Part shown: positions 34,901 to 48,722 of the stretch, one piece after another
Layout of the letters: each line of letters begins with the position of its first letter
Position numbering within the stretch: the stretch's first letter is position 1
Source of the DNA: Meandrina meandrites
Lineage: Eukaryota; Cnidaria; Anthozoa; Scleractinia; Meandrinidae
NCBI GenBank assembly: GCA_963693305.1
Contig: OY855907.1
Coordinates: 40,565,759 to 40,629,758 of the forward strand
Direction of reading: 5' to 3'
DNA: 64,000 nt
The notes under the pieces: model-generated
Told to the model about the DNA's origin: nothing
Database searches by the model: none
What the model saw: the letters and a program-made list of their open reading frames with translations, nothing else
Translations under genes and position numbers: made by a program

Positions 34901-37766
34901 AAAAGCCGGGTTGACGAACGTCGTCCAATTGCGTTCAAAACGCGTTTTTTCGACTTTCCCCATCGGGGCGAAACGAAAAAACACCCTTGGGATCGAATTC
35001 CACGAGTTCGGTTTCATACCATCATTTTGAGTGGGCTTTTCCAAGCAGGGCAAAAAGCCGGGTTGACGAACGTCGTCCAATTGCGTTCAAAACGCGTTTT
35101 TTCGACTTTCCCCATCGGGGCGAAACGAAAAAACACCCTTGGGATCGAATTCCACGAGGTCGGTTTCATACCATCATTTTGAGTGGGCTTTTCCAAGCAG
35201 GGCAAAAAGCCGGGTTGACGAACGTCGTCCAATTGCGTTCAAAACGCGTTTTTTCGACTTTCCCCATCGGGGCGAAACGAAAAAACACCCTTGGGATCGA
35301 ATTCCACGAGTTCGGTTTCATACCATCATTTTGAGTGGGCTTTTCCAAGCAGGGCAAAAAGCCGGGTTGACGAACGTCGTCCAATTGCGTTCAAAACGCG
35401 TTTTTTCGACTTTCCCCATCGGGGCGAAACGAAAAAACACCCTTGGGATCGAATTCCACGAGGTCGGTTTCATACCATCATTTTGAGTGGGCTTTGCCAA
35501 GCAGGGCAAAAAGCCGGGTTGACGAACGTCGTCCAATTGCGTTCAAAACGCGTTTTTTCGACTTTCCCCATCGGGGCGAAACGAAAAAACACCCTTGGGA
35601 TCGAATTCCACGAGGTCGGTTTCATACCATCATTTTGAGTGGGCTTTGCCAAGCAGGGCAAAAAGCCGGGTTGACGAACGTCGTCCAATTGCGTTCAAAA
35701 CGCGTTTTTTCGACTTTCCCCATCGGGGCGAAACGAAAAAACACCCTTAGGATCGAATTCCACGAGGTCGGTTTCATACCACCATTTTGAGTGGGCTTTT
35801 ACAAGCAGGGCAAAAAGCCGGGTTCACGAACGTCGTCCAATTGCGTTCAAAACGCGTTTTTTCGACTTTCCCCATCGGGGCGAAACGAAAAAACACCCTT
35901 GGGATCGAATTCCACGAGGTCGGTTTCATACCATCATTTTGAGTGGGCTTTTCCAAGCAGGGCAAAAAGCCGGGTTGACGAACGTCGTCCAATTGCGTTC
36001 AAAACGCGTTTTTTCGACTTTCCCCATCGGGGCGAAACGAAAAAACACCCTTGGGATCAAATTCCACGAGGTCGGTTTCATACCATCATTTTGAGTGGGC
36101 TTTTCCAAGCAGGGCAAAAAGCCGGGTTGACGAACGTCGTCCAATTGCGTTCAAAACGCGTTTTTTCGACTTTCCCCATCGGGGCGAAACGAAAAAACAC
36201 CCTTGGGATCGAATTCCACGAGGTCGGTTTCATACCATCATTTTGAGTGGGCTTTGCCAAGCAGGGCAAAAAGCCGGGTTGACGAACGTCGTCCAATTGC
36301 GTTCAAAACGCGTTTTTTCGACTTTCCCCATCGGGGCGAAACGAAAAAACACCCTTGGGATCGAATTCCACGAGGTCGGTTTCATACCATCATTTTGAGT
36401 GGGCTTTGCCAAGCAGGGCAAAAAGCCGGGTTGACGAACGTCGTCCAATTGCGTTCAAAACGCGTTTTTTCGACTTTCCCCATCGGGGCGAAACGAAAAA
36501 ACACCCTTAGGATCGAATTCCACGAGGTCGGTTTCATACCACCATTTTGAGTGGGCTTTTACAAGCAGGGCAAAAAGCCGGGTTCACGAACGTCGTCCAA
36601 TTGCGTTCAAAACGCGTTTTTTCGACTTTCCCCATCGGGGCGAAACGAAAAAACACCCTTGGGATCGAATTCCACGAGGTCGGTTTCATACCATCATTTT
36701 GAGTGGGCTTTTCCAAGCAGGGCAAAAAGCCGGGTTGACGAACGTCGTCCAATTGCGTTCAAAACGCGTTTTTTCGACTTTCCCCATCGGGGCGAAACGA
36801 AAAAACACCCTTGGGATCAAATTCCACGAGGTCGGTTTCATACCATCATTTTGAGTGGGCTTTTCCAAGCAGGGCAAAAAGCCGGGTTGACGAACGTCGT
36901 CCAATTGCGTTCAAAACGCGTTTTTTCGACTTTCCCCATCGGGGCGAAACGAAAAAACACCCTTAGGTTCGAATTCCACGAGGTCGGTTTCATACCACCA
37001 TTTTGAATGGGCTTTTCCAAGCAGGGAAAAAAGCCGGGTTGACGAACGTCGTCCAATTGCGTTCAAAACGCGTTTTTTCGACTTTCCCCATCGGGGCGAA
37101 ACGAAACAACACCCTTGGGATCGAATTCCACTAGGTCGGTTTCATACCACCATTTTCAGTGGGCTTTTCAAAGCAGGGCAAAAAGCCGGGTTGACGAACG
37201 TCGTCCAATTGCGTTCAAAACGCGTTTTTTCGACTTTCCTCTTCGGGGCGAAACGAAAAAACACCCTTGGGATCGAATTCCACGAGGTCGGTTTCATACC
37301 ATCATTTTGAGTGGGCTTTTCCAAGCAGGGCAAAAAGCCGGGTTGACGAACGTCGTCCAATTGCGTTCAAAACGCGTTTTTTCGACTTTCCCCTTCGGGG
37401 CGAAACGAAAAAACACCCTTGGGATCGAATTCCACGAGGTCGGTTTCATACCATCATTTTGAGTGGGCTTTTCCAAGCAGGGCAAAAAGCCGGGTTGACG
37501 AACGTCGTCCAATTGCGTTCAAAACGCGTTTTTTCGACTTTCCCCATCGGGGCGAAACGAAAAAACACCCTTGGGATCGAATTCCACGAGGTCGGTTTCA
37601 TACCATCATTTTGAGTGGGCTTTTCCAAGCAGGGCAAAAAGCCGGGTTGACGAACGTCGTCCAATTGCGTTCAAAACGCGTTTTTTCGACTTTCCCCATC
37701 GGGGCGAAACGAAAAAACACCCTTAGGATCGAATTCCACGAGGTCGGTTTCATACCACCATTTTGA
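31947..37766 (+). repeat. 4,104-bp (27-mer) higher-order repeat with a nested 1,216-bp (8-mer) repeat
   Basis: About 31947-33662 recurs at 36051-37766 with a constant offset of 4104 (27 x 152), including the TTAGGTTCG monomer near 32860 and 36964 and the CCTCTTCGGGG monomer near 33134 and 37238. Within it, about 33771-34700 recurs at 34987-35916 (offset 1216, 8 x 152), marked by GAGTTCGG variants. Confidence 0.85.
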
Positions 37767-38519
37767 GTGGGCTTTTACAAGCAGGGCAAAAAGCCGGGTT
37801 CACGAACGTCGTCCAATTGCGTTCAAAACGCGTTTTTTCGACTTTCCCCATCGGGGCGAAACGAAAAAACACCCTTGGGATCGAATTCCACGAGGTCGGT
37901 TTCATACCATCATTTTGAGTGGGCTTTTCCAAGCAGGGCAAAAAGCCGGGTTGACGAACGTCGTCCAATTGCGTTCAAAACGCGTTTTTTCGACTTTCCC
38001 CTTCGGGGCGAAACGAAAAAACACCCTTGGGATCGAATTCCACGAGGTCGGTTTCATACCATCATTTTGAGTGGGCTTTTCCAAGCAGGGCAAAAAGCCG
38101 GGTTGACGAACGTCGTCCAATTGCGTTCAAAACGCGTTTTTTCGACTTTCCCCATCGGGGCGAAACGAAAAAACACCCTTAGGATCGAATTCCACGAGGT
38201 CGGTTTCATACCACCATTTTCAGTGGGCTTTTCAAAGCAGGGCAAAAAGCCGGGTTGACGAACGTCGTCCAATTGCGTTCAAAACGCGTTTTTTCGACTT
38301 TCCCCTTGGGGGCGAAACGAAAAAAAACCCTGGGGATCGAATTCCACGAGGTCGGTTTCATACCATCATTTTGAGTGGGCTTTTCCAAGCAGGGCAAAAA
38401 GCCGGGTTGACGAACGTCGTCCAATTGCGTTCAACTCGCGTTTTTTCGACTTTCCTCTTCGGGGCGAAACGAAAAAACACCCTTGGGATCGAATTCCACG
38501 AGGTCGGTTTCATACCAAC

Positions 38520-41500
38520 ATTTTGAGTGGGCTTTTCCAAGCGGGCAAAAAGCCGGGTTGACGAACGTCGTTCAAAACGACGAAAACACCCTTGGGATCG
38601 AATTCCACGAGGTCAGTTTGATACCATCATTTTGAGTGGGCTTTTCCAAGCAGGGCAAAAAGCCGGGTTGACGAACGTCGTCCAATTGCGTTCAAAACGC
38701 GTTTTTTCGACTTTCCCCTTCGGGGCGAAACGAAAAAACACCCTTGGGATCGAATTCCACGAGGTCGGTCTCATACCATCATTTTGAGTGGGCTTTTCCA
38801 AGCGGGCAAAAAGCCGGGTTGACGAACGTCGTCCAATTGCGTTCAAAACGCGTTTTTTCGACTTTCCCCTTCGGGGCGAAACGAAAAAACACCCTTGGGA
38901 TCGAATTCCACGAGGTCGGTTTCATACCATTATATTGAGTGGGCTTTTCCAAGCAGGGCAAAAAGCCGGGTTGACGAACGTCGTCCAATTGCGTTCAAAA
39001 CGCGTTTTTTCGACTTTCCCCTTCGGGGCGAAACGAAAAAACACCCTTGGGATCGAATTCCACGAGGTCGGTTTCATACCATCATTTTGAGAGGGCTTTT
39101 CCAAGCAGGGCAAAAAGCCGGGTTGACGAACGTCGTCCAATTGCGTTCAAAACGCGTTTTTTCGACTTTCCCCTTCGGGGCGAAACGAAAAAACACCCTT
39201 GGGATCGAATTCCACGAGGTCGGTTTCATACCATCATTTTGAGTGGGCTTTTCCAAGCAGGGCAAAAAGCCGGGTTGACCAACGTCGTCCAATTGCGTTC
39301 AACTCGCGTTTTTTCGACTTTCCTGTTCGGGGCGAAACGAAAAAACACCCTTGGGATCGAATTCCACGAGGTCGGTTTCATACCAACATTTTGAGTGGGC
39401 TTTTCCAAGCAGGGCAAAAAGCCGGGTTGACGAACGTCGTTCAAAACGACGAAAACACCCTTGGGATCGAATTCCACGAGGTCAGTTTGATACCATCATT
39501 TTGAGTGGGCTTTTCCAAGCAGGGCAAAAAGCCGGGTTGACGAACGTCGTCCAATTGCGTTCAAAACGCGTTTTTTCGACTTTCCCCTTCGGGGCGAAAC
39601 GAAAAAACACCCTTGGGATCGAATTCCACGAGGTCGGCTTCATACCATCATTTTGAGTGTGCTTTTCCAAGCAGGGCAAAAAGCCGGGTTGACCAACGTC
39701 GTCCAATTGCGTTCAACTCGCGTTTTTTCGACTTTCCTCTTCGGAGCGAAACGAAAAAACACCCTTGGGATCGAATTCCACGAGGTCGGTTTCATACCAA
39801 CATTTTGAGTGGGCTTTTCCAAGCAGGGCAAAAAGCCGGGTTGACGAACGTCGTTCAAAACGACGAAAACACCCTTGGGATCGAATTCCACGAGGTCAGT
39901 TTGATACCATCATTTTGAGTGGGCTTTTCCAAGCAGGGCAAAAAGCCGGGTTGACGAACGTCGTCCAATTGCGTTCAAAACGCGTTTTTTCGACTTTCCC
40001 CTTCGGGGCGAAACGAAAAAACACCCTTGGGATCGAATTCCACGAGGTCGGTCTCATACCATCATTTTGAGTGGGCTTTTCCAAGCGGGCAAAAAGCCGG
40101 GTTGACGAACGTCGTCCAATTGCGTTCAAAACGCGTTTTTTCGACTTTCCCCTTCGGGGCGAAACGAAAAAACACCCTTGGGATCGAATTCCACGAGGTC
40201 GGTTTCATACCATCATTTTGAGTGGGCTTTTCCAAGCAGGGCAAAAAGCCGGGTTGACGAACGTCGTCCAATAGCGTTCAAAACGCGTTTTTTCGACTTT
40301 CCCCATCGGGGCGAAACGAAAAAACACCCTTGGGATCGAATTCCACGAGGTCGGTTTCATACCATCATTTTGAGTGGGCTTTTCCAAGCAGGGTAAAAAG
40401 CCGGGTTGACCAACGTCGTCCAATTGCGTTCAACTCGCGTTTTTTCGACTTTCCTCTTCGGGGCGAAACGAAAAAACACCCTTGGGATCGAATTCCACGA
40501 GGTCGGTTTCATACCAACATTTTGAGTGGGCTTTTCCAAGCAGGGCAAAAAGCCGGGTTGACGAACGTCGTTCAAAACGCGTTTTTTCGACTTTCCCCAT
40601 CGGGGCGAAACGAAAAAACACCCTTGGGATTGAATTCCACGAGGTCGGTTTCATACCATCATTTTGAGTGGGCTTTTCCAAGCAGGGCAAAAAGCCGGGT
40701 TCACGAACGTCGTCCAATTGCGTTCAAAACGCGTTTTTTCGACTTTCCCCATCGGGGCGAAACGAAAAAACACCCTTAAGATCGAATTCCACGAGGTCGG
40801 TTTCATATCACCATTTAGAGTGGGCTTTTACAAGCAGGGCAAAAAGCCGGGTTCACCAACGTCGTCCAATTGCGTTCAAACGCGTTTTTTCGACTTTCCC
40901 CATCGGGGCGAAACGAAAAAACACCCTTAGGATCGAATTCCACGAGGTTGGTTTCATACCACCATTTTGAGTGGGCTTTTCCAAGCAGGGCAAAAAGCCG
41001 GGTTGACGAACGTCCTCCAATTGCGTTCAAAACGCGTTTTTTCGACTTTCCCCATCGGGGCGAAACGAAACAACACGCTTGGGATCGAATTCCACTAGGT
41101 CAGTTTCTTACCACCATTTCGAGTGGGCTTTTCCCAGCAGGGCAAAAAGCCGGGTTGACGAACGTCGTCCAATTGCGTTCAAAACGCGTTTTTTCGACTT
41201 TCCCCATCGGGGCGAAACGAAAAAACACCCTTAGGATAGAATTCCACGAGGTCAGTTTCATACCATCATTTTGAGTGGGCTTTTACAAGCAGGGCAAAAA
41301 GCCGGGTTCACCATCGTCGTCCAATTGCGTTCAAACGCGTTTTTTCGACTTTCCCCATCGGGGCGAAACGAAAAAACACCCTTAGGATCGAATTCCACGA
41401 GGTCGGTTTCATACCACCATTTTGAGTGGGGTTTTCCAAGCAGGGCAAATAGCCGGGTTGACGAACGTCCTCCAATTGCGTTCAAAACGCGTTTTTTCGA

Positions 41501-44500
41501 CTTTCCCCTTCGGGGCGAAACGAAAAAACACCCTTGGGATCGAATTCCACGAGGTCGGTTTCATACCATCATTTTGAGAGGGCTTTTCCAAGCAGGGCAA
41601 AAAGCCGGGTTGACGAACGTCGTCCAATTGCGTTCAAAACGCGTTTTTTCGACTTTCCCCTTCGGGCCGAAACGAAAAAACACCCTTGGGATCGAATTCC
41701 ACGAGGTCGGTTTCATACCATCATTTTGAGAGGGCTTTTCCAAGCAGGGCAAAAAGCCGGGTTGACGAACGTCGTCCAATTGCGTTCAAAACGCGTTTTT
41801 TCGACTTTCCCCTTCGGGGCGAAACGAAAAAACACCCTTGGGATCGAATTCCACGAGGTCGGTTTCATACCATCATTTTGAGTGGGCTTTTCCAAGCAGG
41901 GCAAAAAGCCGGGTTGACCAACGTCGTCCAATTGCGTTCAACTCGCGTTTTTTCGACTTTCCTGTTCGGGGCGAAACGAAAAAACACCCTTGGGATCGAA
42001 TTCCACGAGGTCGGTTTCATACCAACATTTTGAGTGGGCTTTTCCAAGCAGGGCAAAAAGCCGGGTTGACGAACGTCGTTCAAAACGACGAAAACACCCT
42101 TGGGATCGAATTCCACGAGGTCAGTTTGATACCATCATTTTGAGTGGGCTTTTCCAAGCAGGGCAAAAAGCCGGGTTGACGAACGTCGTCCAATTGCGTT
42201 CAAAACGCGTTTTTTCGACTTTCCCCTTCGGGGCGAAACGAAAAAACACCCTTGGGATCGAATTCCACGAGGTCGGCTTCATACCATCATTTTGAGTGGG
42301 CTTTTCCAAGCAGGGCAAAAAGCCGGGTTGACCAACGTCGTCCAATTGCGTTCAACTCGCGTTTTTTCGACTTTCCTCTTCGGGGCGAAACGAAAAAACA
42401 CCCTTGGGATCGAATTCCACGAGGTCGGTTTCATACCAACATTTTGAGTGGGCTTTTCCAAGCAGGGCAAAAAGCCGGGTTGACGAACGTCGTTCAAAAC
42501 GACGAAAACACCCTTGGGATCGAATTCCACGAGGTCAGTTTGATACCATCATTTTGAGTGGGCTTTTCCAAGCAGGGCAAAAAGCCGGGTTGACGAACGT
42601 CGTCCAATTGCGTTCAAAACGCGTTTTTTCGACTTTCCCCTTCGGGGCGAAACGAAAAAACACCCTTGGGATCGAATTCCACGAGGTCGGTCTCATACCA
42701 TCATTTTGAGTGGGCTTTTCCAAGCGGGCAAAAAGCCGGGTTGACGAACGTCGTCCAATTGCGTTCAAAACGCGTTTTTTCGACTTTCCCCTTCGGGGCG
42801 AAACGAAAAAACACCCTTGGGATCGAATTCCACCAGGTCGGTTTCATACCATCATTTTGAGTGGGCTTTTCCAAGCAGGGCAAAAAGCCGGGTTGACGAA
42901 CGTCGTCCAATAGCGTTCAAAACGCGTTTTTTCGACTTTCCCCATCGGGGCGAAACGAAAAAACACCCTTGGGATCGAATTCCACGAGGTCGGTTTCATA
43001 CCATCATTTTGAGTGGGCTTTTCCAAGCAGGGTAAAAAGCCGGGTTGACGAACGTCGTCCAATTGCGTTCAACTCGCGTTTTTTCGACTTTCCTCTTCGG
43101 GGCGAAACGAAAAAACACCCTTGGGATCGAATTCCACGAGGTCGGTTTCATACCAACATTTTGAGTGGGCTTTTCCAAGCAGGGCAAAAAGCCGGGTTGA
43201 CGAACGTCGTTCAAAACGCGTTTTTTCGACTTTCCCCATCGGGGCGAAACGAAAAAACACCCTTGGGATTGAATTCCACGAGGTCGGTTTCATACCATCA
43301 TTTTGAGTGGGCTTTTCCAAGCAGGGCAAAAAGCCGGGTTCACGAACGTCGTCCAATTGCGTTCAAAACGCGTTTTTTCGACTTTCCCCATCGGGGCGAA
43401 ACGAAAAAACACCCTTAAGATCGAATTCCACGAGGTCGGTTTCATATCACCATTTAGAGTGGGCTTTTACAAGCAGGGCAAAAAGCCGGGTTCACCAACG
43501 TCGTCCAATTGCGTTCAAACGCGTTTTTTCGACTTTCCCCATCGGGGCGAAACGAAAAAACACCCTTAGGATCGAATTCCACGAGGTTGGTTTCATACCA
43601 CCATTTTGAGTGGGCTTTTCCAAGCAGGGCAAAAAGCCGGGTTGACGAACGTCCTCCAATTGCGTTCAAAACGCGTTTTTTCGACTTTCCCCATCGGGGC
43701 GAAACGAAACAACACGCTTGGGATCGAATTCCACTAGGTCAGTTTCTTACCACCATTTCGAGTGGGCTTTTCCCAGCAGGGCAAAAAGCCGGGTTGACGA
43801 ACGTCGTCCAATTGCGTTCAAAACGCGTTTTTTCGACTTTCCCCATCGGGGCGAAACGAAAAAACACCCTTAGGATAGAATTCCACGAGGTCAGTTTCAT
43901 ACCATCATTTTGAGTGGGCTTTTACAAGCAGGGCAAAAAGCCGGGTTCACCATCGTCGTCCAATTGCGTTCAAACGCGTTTTTTCGACTTTCCCCATCGG
44001 GGCGAAACGAAAAAACACCCTTAGGATCGAATTCCACGAGGTCGGTTTCATACCACCATTTTGAGTGGGGTTTTCCAAGCAGGGCAAATAGCCGGGTTGA
44101 CGAACGTCCTCCAATTGCGTTCAAAACGCGTTTTTTCGACTTTCCCCTTCGGGGCGAAACGAAAAAACACCCTTGGGATCGAATTCCACGAGGTCGGTTT
44201 CATACCATCATTTTGAGAGGGCTTTTCCAAGCAGGGCAAAAAGCCGGGTTGACGAACGTCGTCCAATTGCGTTCAAAACGCGTTTTTTCGACTTTCCCCT
44301 TCGGGCCGAAACGAAAAAACACCCTTGGGATCGAATTCCACGAGGTCGGTTTCATACCATCATTTTGAGAGGGCTTTTCCAAGCAGGGCAAAAAGCCGGG
44401 TTGACGAACGTCGTCCAATTGCGTTCAAAACGCGTTTTTTCGACTTTCCCCTTCGGGGCGAAACGAAAAAACACCCTTGGGATCGAATTCCACGAGGTCG

Positions 44501-44570
44501 GTTTCATACCATCATTTTGAGTGGGCTTTTCCAAGCAGGGCAAAAAGCCGGCGTCGTCCAATTGCGTTCA
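38520..44570 (+). repeat. deletion-rich zone of the 152-bp array with a 2,639-bp duplication
   Basis: About 39060-41690 recurs at 41699-44370 with a constant offset of 2639, which is not a multiple of 152 because short monomers are included. The short forms are 110-bp monomers (near 38570, 39440, 39855, 42080, 42495), 142-bp monomers (near 40570, 43208), a 3-bp loss AAGCGGGC (38540, 38800, 40084, 42723) and single-base losses. A 9-bp deletion at 44550 closes the zone. Confidence 0.85.
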
Positions 44571-47500
44571 AACGCGTTTTTTCGACTTTCCCCATCGGGG
44601 CGAAACGAAAAAACACCCTTAGGATCGAATTCCACGAGGTTGGTTTCATACCACCATTTTGAGTGGGCTTTTCCAAGCAGGGCAAAAAGCCGGGTTGACG
44701 AACGTCCTCCAATTGCGTTCAAAACGCGTTTTTTCGACTTTCCCCATCGGGGCGAAACGAAACAACACGCTTGGGATCGAATTCCACTAGGTCAGTTTCT
44801 TACCACCATTTCGAGTGGGCTTTTCCCAGCAGGGCAAAAAGCCGGGTTGACGAACGTCGTCCAATTGCGTTCATAACGCGTTTTTTCGACTTACCCCATC
44901 GGGGCGAAACGAAAAAACACCCTTAGGATAGAATTCCACGAGGTCAGTTTCATACCATCATTTTGAGTGGGCTTTTCCAAGCAGGGCAAAAAGCCGTGTT
45001 GACGAACGTCGTCTAATTGCGTTCAAAACGCGTTTTTTCGACTTTCCCCATTGGGGCGAAACGAAAAAACACCCTTAGGATCGAATTCCACGAGGTCGGT
45101 TTCATACCACCATTTTGAGTGGGCTTTTCCAAGCAGGGCAAAAAGCCGGGTTGACGAACGTCGTCCAATTGCGTTCAAAACGCGTTTTTTCGACTTTCCC
45201 CTTCGGGGCGAAACGAAAAAACACCCTTGGGATCGAATTCCACTAGGTCGGTTTCATACCATCATTTTGAGTGGGCTTTTCCAAGCAGGGCAAAAAGCCG
45301 GGTTGACGAACGTCGTCCAATTGCGTTCAAAACGCGTTTTTTCGACTTACCCCATCGGGGCGAAACGAAAAAACACCCTTAGGATAGAATTCCACGAGGT
45401 CAGTTTCATACCATCATTTTGAGTGGGCTTTTCCAAGCAGGGCAAAAAGCCGTGTTGACGAACGTCGTCTAATTGCGTTCAAAACGCGTTTTTTCGACTT
45501 TCCCCATTGGGGAAAAACGAAAAAACACCCTTAGGATCGAATTCCACGAGGTCGGTTTCATACCACCATTTTGAGTGGGCTTTTCCAAGCAGGGCAAAAA
45601 GCCGGGTTGACGAACGTCGTCCAATTGCGTTCAAAACGCGTTTTTTCGACTTTCCCCATCGGGGCGAAACGAAAAAACACCCTTGGGATCGAATTCCACT
45701 CGGTCGGTTTCATACCACCATTTTCAGTGGGCTTTTCAAAGCAGGGCAAAAAGCCGGGTTGACGAACGTCGTCCAATTGCGTTCAAAACGCGTTTTTTCG
45801 ACTTTCCCCTTCGGGGCGAAACGAAAAAACACCCTTGGGATCGAATTCCACTAGGTCGGTTTCATACCATCATTTTGAGTGGGCTTTTCCAAGCAGGGCA
45901 AAAAGCCGGGTTGACGAACGTCGTCCAATTGCGTTCAAAACGCGTTTTTTCGACTTTCCCCTTCGGGCCGAAACGAAAAAACACCCTTGGGATCGAATTC
46001 CACTAGGTCGGTTTCATACCATCATTTTGAGTGGGCTTTTCCAAGCAGGGCAAAAAGCCGGGTTGACGAACGTCGTCCAATTGCGTTCAAAACGCGTTTT
46101 TTCGACTTTCCCCTTCGGGCCGAAACGAAAAAACACCCTTGGGATCGAATTCCACTAGGTCGGTTTCATACCATCATTTTGAGTGGGCTTTTCCAAGCAG
46201 GGCAAAAAGCCGGGTTGACGAACATCGTCCAATTGCGTTCAACTCGCGTTTTTTCGACTTTCCTCTTCGGGGCGAAACGACAAAACACCCTTGGGATCGA
46301 ATTCCACGAGGTCGGTTTCATACCAACATTTTGAGTGGGCTTTTCCAAGCAGGGCAAAAAGCCGGGTTGACGAACGTCGTCCAATTGCGTTCAAAACGCG
46401 TTTTTTCGACTTTCCCCTTCGGGGCGAAACGAAAAAACACCCTTGGGATCGAATTCCACGAGGTCGGTTTCATACCATCATTTTGAGTGGGCTTTTCCAA
46501 GCAGGGCAAAAAGCCGGGTTGACGAACGTCGTCCAATTGCGTTCAACTCGCGTTTTTTCGACTTTCCTCTTCGGGGCGAAACGAAAAAACACCCTTGGGA
46601 TCGAATTCCACGAGGTCGGTTTCATACCAACATTTTGAGTGGGCTTTTCCAAGCAGGGCAAAAAGCCGGGTTGACGAACGTCGTCCAATTGCGTTCAAAA
46701 CGCGTTTTTTCGACTTTCCCCTTCGGGGCGAAACGAAAAAACACCCTTGGGATCGAATTCCACGAGGTCGGTTTCATACCATTATTTTGAGTGGGCTTTT
46801 CCAAGCAGGGCAAAAAGCCGGGTTGACGAACGTCGTCCAATTGCGTTCAAAACGCGTTTTTTCGACTTTCCCCTTCGGGGCGAAACGAAAAAACACCCTT
46901 GGGATCGAATTCCACGAGGTCGGTTTCATACCATTATTTTGAGTGGGCTTTTCCAAGCAGGGCAAAAAGCCGGGTTGACGAACGTCGTCCAATTGCGTTC
47001 AAAACGCGTTTTTTCGACTTTCCCCTTCGGGGCGAAACGAAAAAACACCCTTGGGATCGAATTCCACGAGGTCGGTTTCATACCATCATTTTGAGTGGGC
47101 TTTTCCAAGCAGGGCAAAAAGCCGGGTTGACGAACGTCGTCCAATTGCGTTCAAAACGCGTTTTTTCGACTTTCCCCTTCGGGGCGAAACGAAACAACAA
47201 CATTGGGATCGAATTCCACGAGGTCCGTTTCATACCATCATTTTGAGTGGGCTTTTCCAAGCAGGGCAAAAAGCCGGGTTGACGAACGTCGTCCAATTGC
47301 GTTCAAAACGCGTTTTTTCGACTTTCCCCTTCGGGGCGAAACGAAAAAACACCCTTGGGATCGAATTCCACGAGGTCGGTTTCATACCATTATTTTGAGT
47401 GGGCTTTTCCAAGCAGGGCAAAAAGCCGGGTTGACGAACGTCGTCCCATTGCGTTCAAAACGCGTTTTTTCGACTTTTCCCTTCGGGGCGAAACGAAAAA

Positions 47501-48722
47501 ACACCCTTGGGATCGAATTCCACGAGGTAATTTTCATACCATCATTTTGAGAGGGCTTTTCCAAGCAGGGCAAAAAGCCGGGTTGACGAACGTCGTCCAA
47601 TTGCGTTCAAAACGCGTTTTTTCGACTTTCCCCTTCGGGGCGAAACGAAAAAACACCCTTGGGATCGAATTCCACGAGGTCGGTTTCATACCATCATTTT
47701 GAGTGGGCTTTTCCAAGCAGGGCAAAAAGCCGGGTTGACGAACGTCGTCCAATTGCGTTCAAAACGCGTTTTTTCGACTTTCCCCTTCGGGGCGAAACGA
47801 AAAAACACCCTTGGGATCGAATTCCACGAGGTCGGTTTCATACCATCATTTTGAGTGGGCTTTTCCAAGCAGGGCAAAAAGCCGGGTTGACGAACGTCGT
47901 CCAATTGCGTTCAAAACGCGTTTTTTCGACTTTCCCCTTCGGGGCGAAACGAAAAAACACCCTTGGGATCGAATTCCACGAGGTCCGTTTCATACCATCA
48001 TTTTGAGTGGGCTTTTCCAAGCAGGGCAAAAAGCCGGGTTGACGAACGTCGTCCAATTGCGTTCAAAACGCGTTTTTTCGACTTTCCCCTTCGGGGCGAA
48101 ACGAAAAAACACCCTTGGGATCGAATTCCACGAGGTCGGTTTCATACCATTATTTTGAGTGGGCTTTTCCAAGCAGGGCAAAAAGCCGGGTTGACGAACG
48201 TCGTCCAATTGCGTTCAAAACGCGTTTTTTCGACTTTCCCCTTCGGGGCGAAACGAAAAAACACCCTTGGGATCGAATTCCACGAGGTCAGTTTCATACC
48301 ATCAATTTGAGAGGGCTTTTCCAAGCAGGGCAAAAAGCCGGGTTGACGAACGTCGTCCAATTGCGTTCAAAACGCGTTTTTTCGACTTTCCCCTTCGGGG
48401 CGAAACGAAACAACAACATTGGGATCGAATTCCACGAGGTCCGTTTCATACCATCATTTTGAGTGGGCTTTTCCAAGCAGGGCAAAAAGCCGGGTTGACG
48501 AACGTCGTCCAATTGCGTTCAAAACGCGTTTTTTCGACTTTCCCCTTCGGGGCGAAACGAAAAAACACCCTTGGGATCGAATTCCACGAGGTCAGTTTCA
48601 TACCATCAATTTGAGAGGGCTTTTCCAAGCAGGGCAAAAAGCCGGGTTGACGAACGTCGTCCAATTGCGTTCAAAACGCGTTTTTTCGACTTTCCCCTTC
48701 GGGGCGAAACGAAAAAACACCC

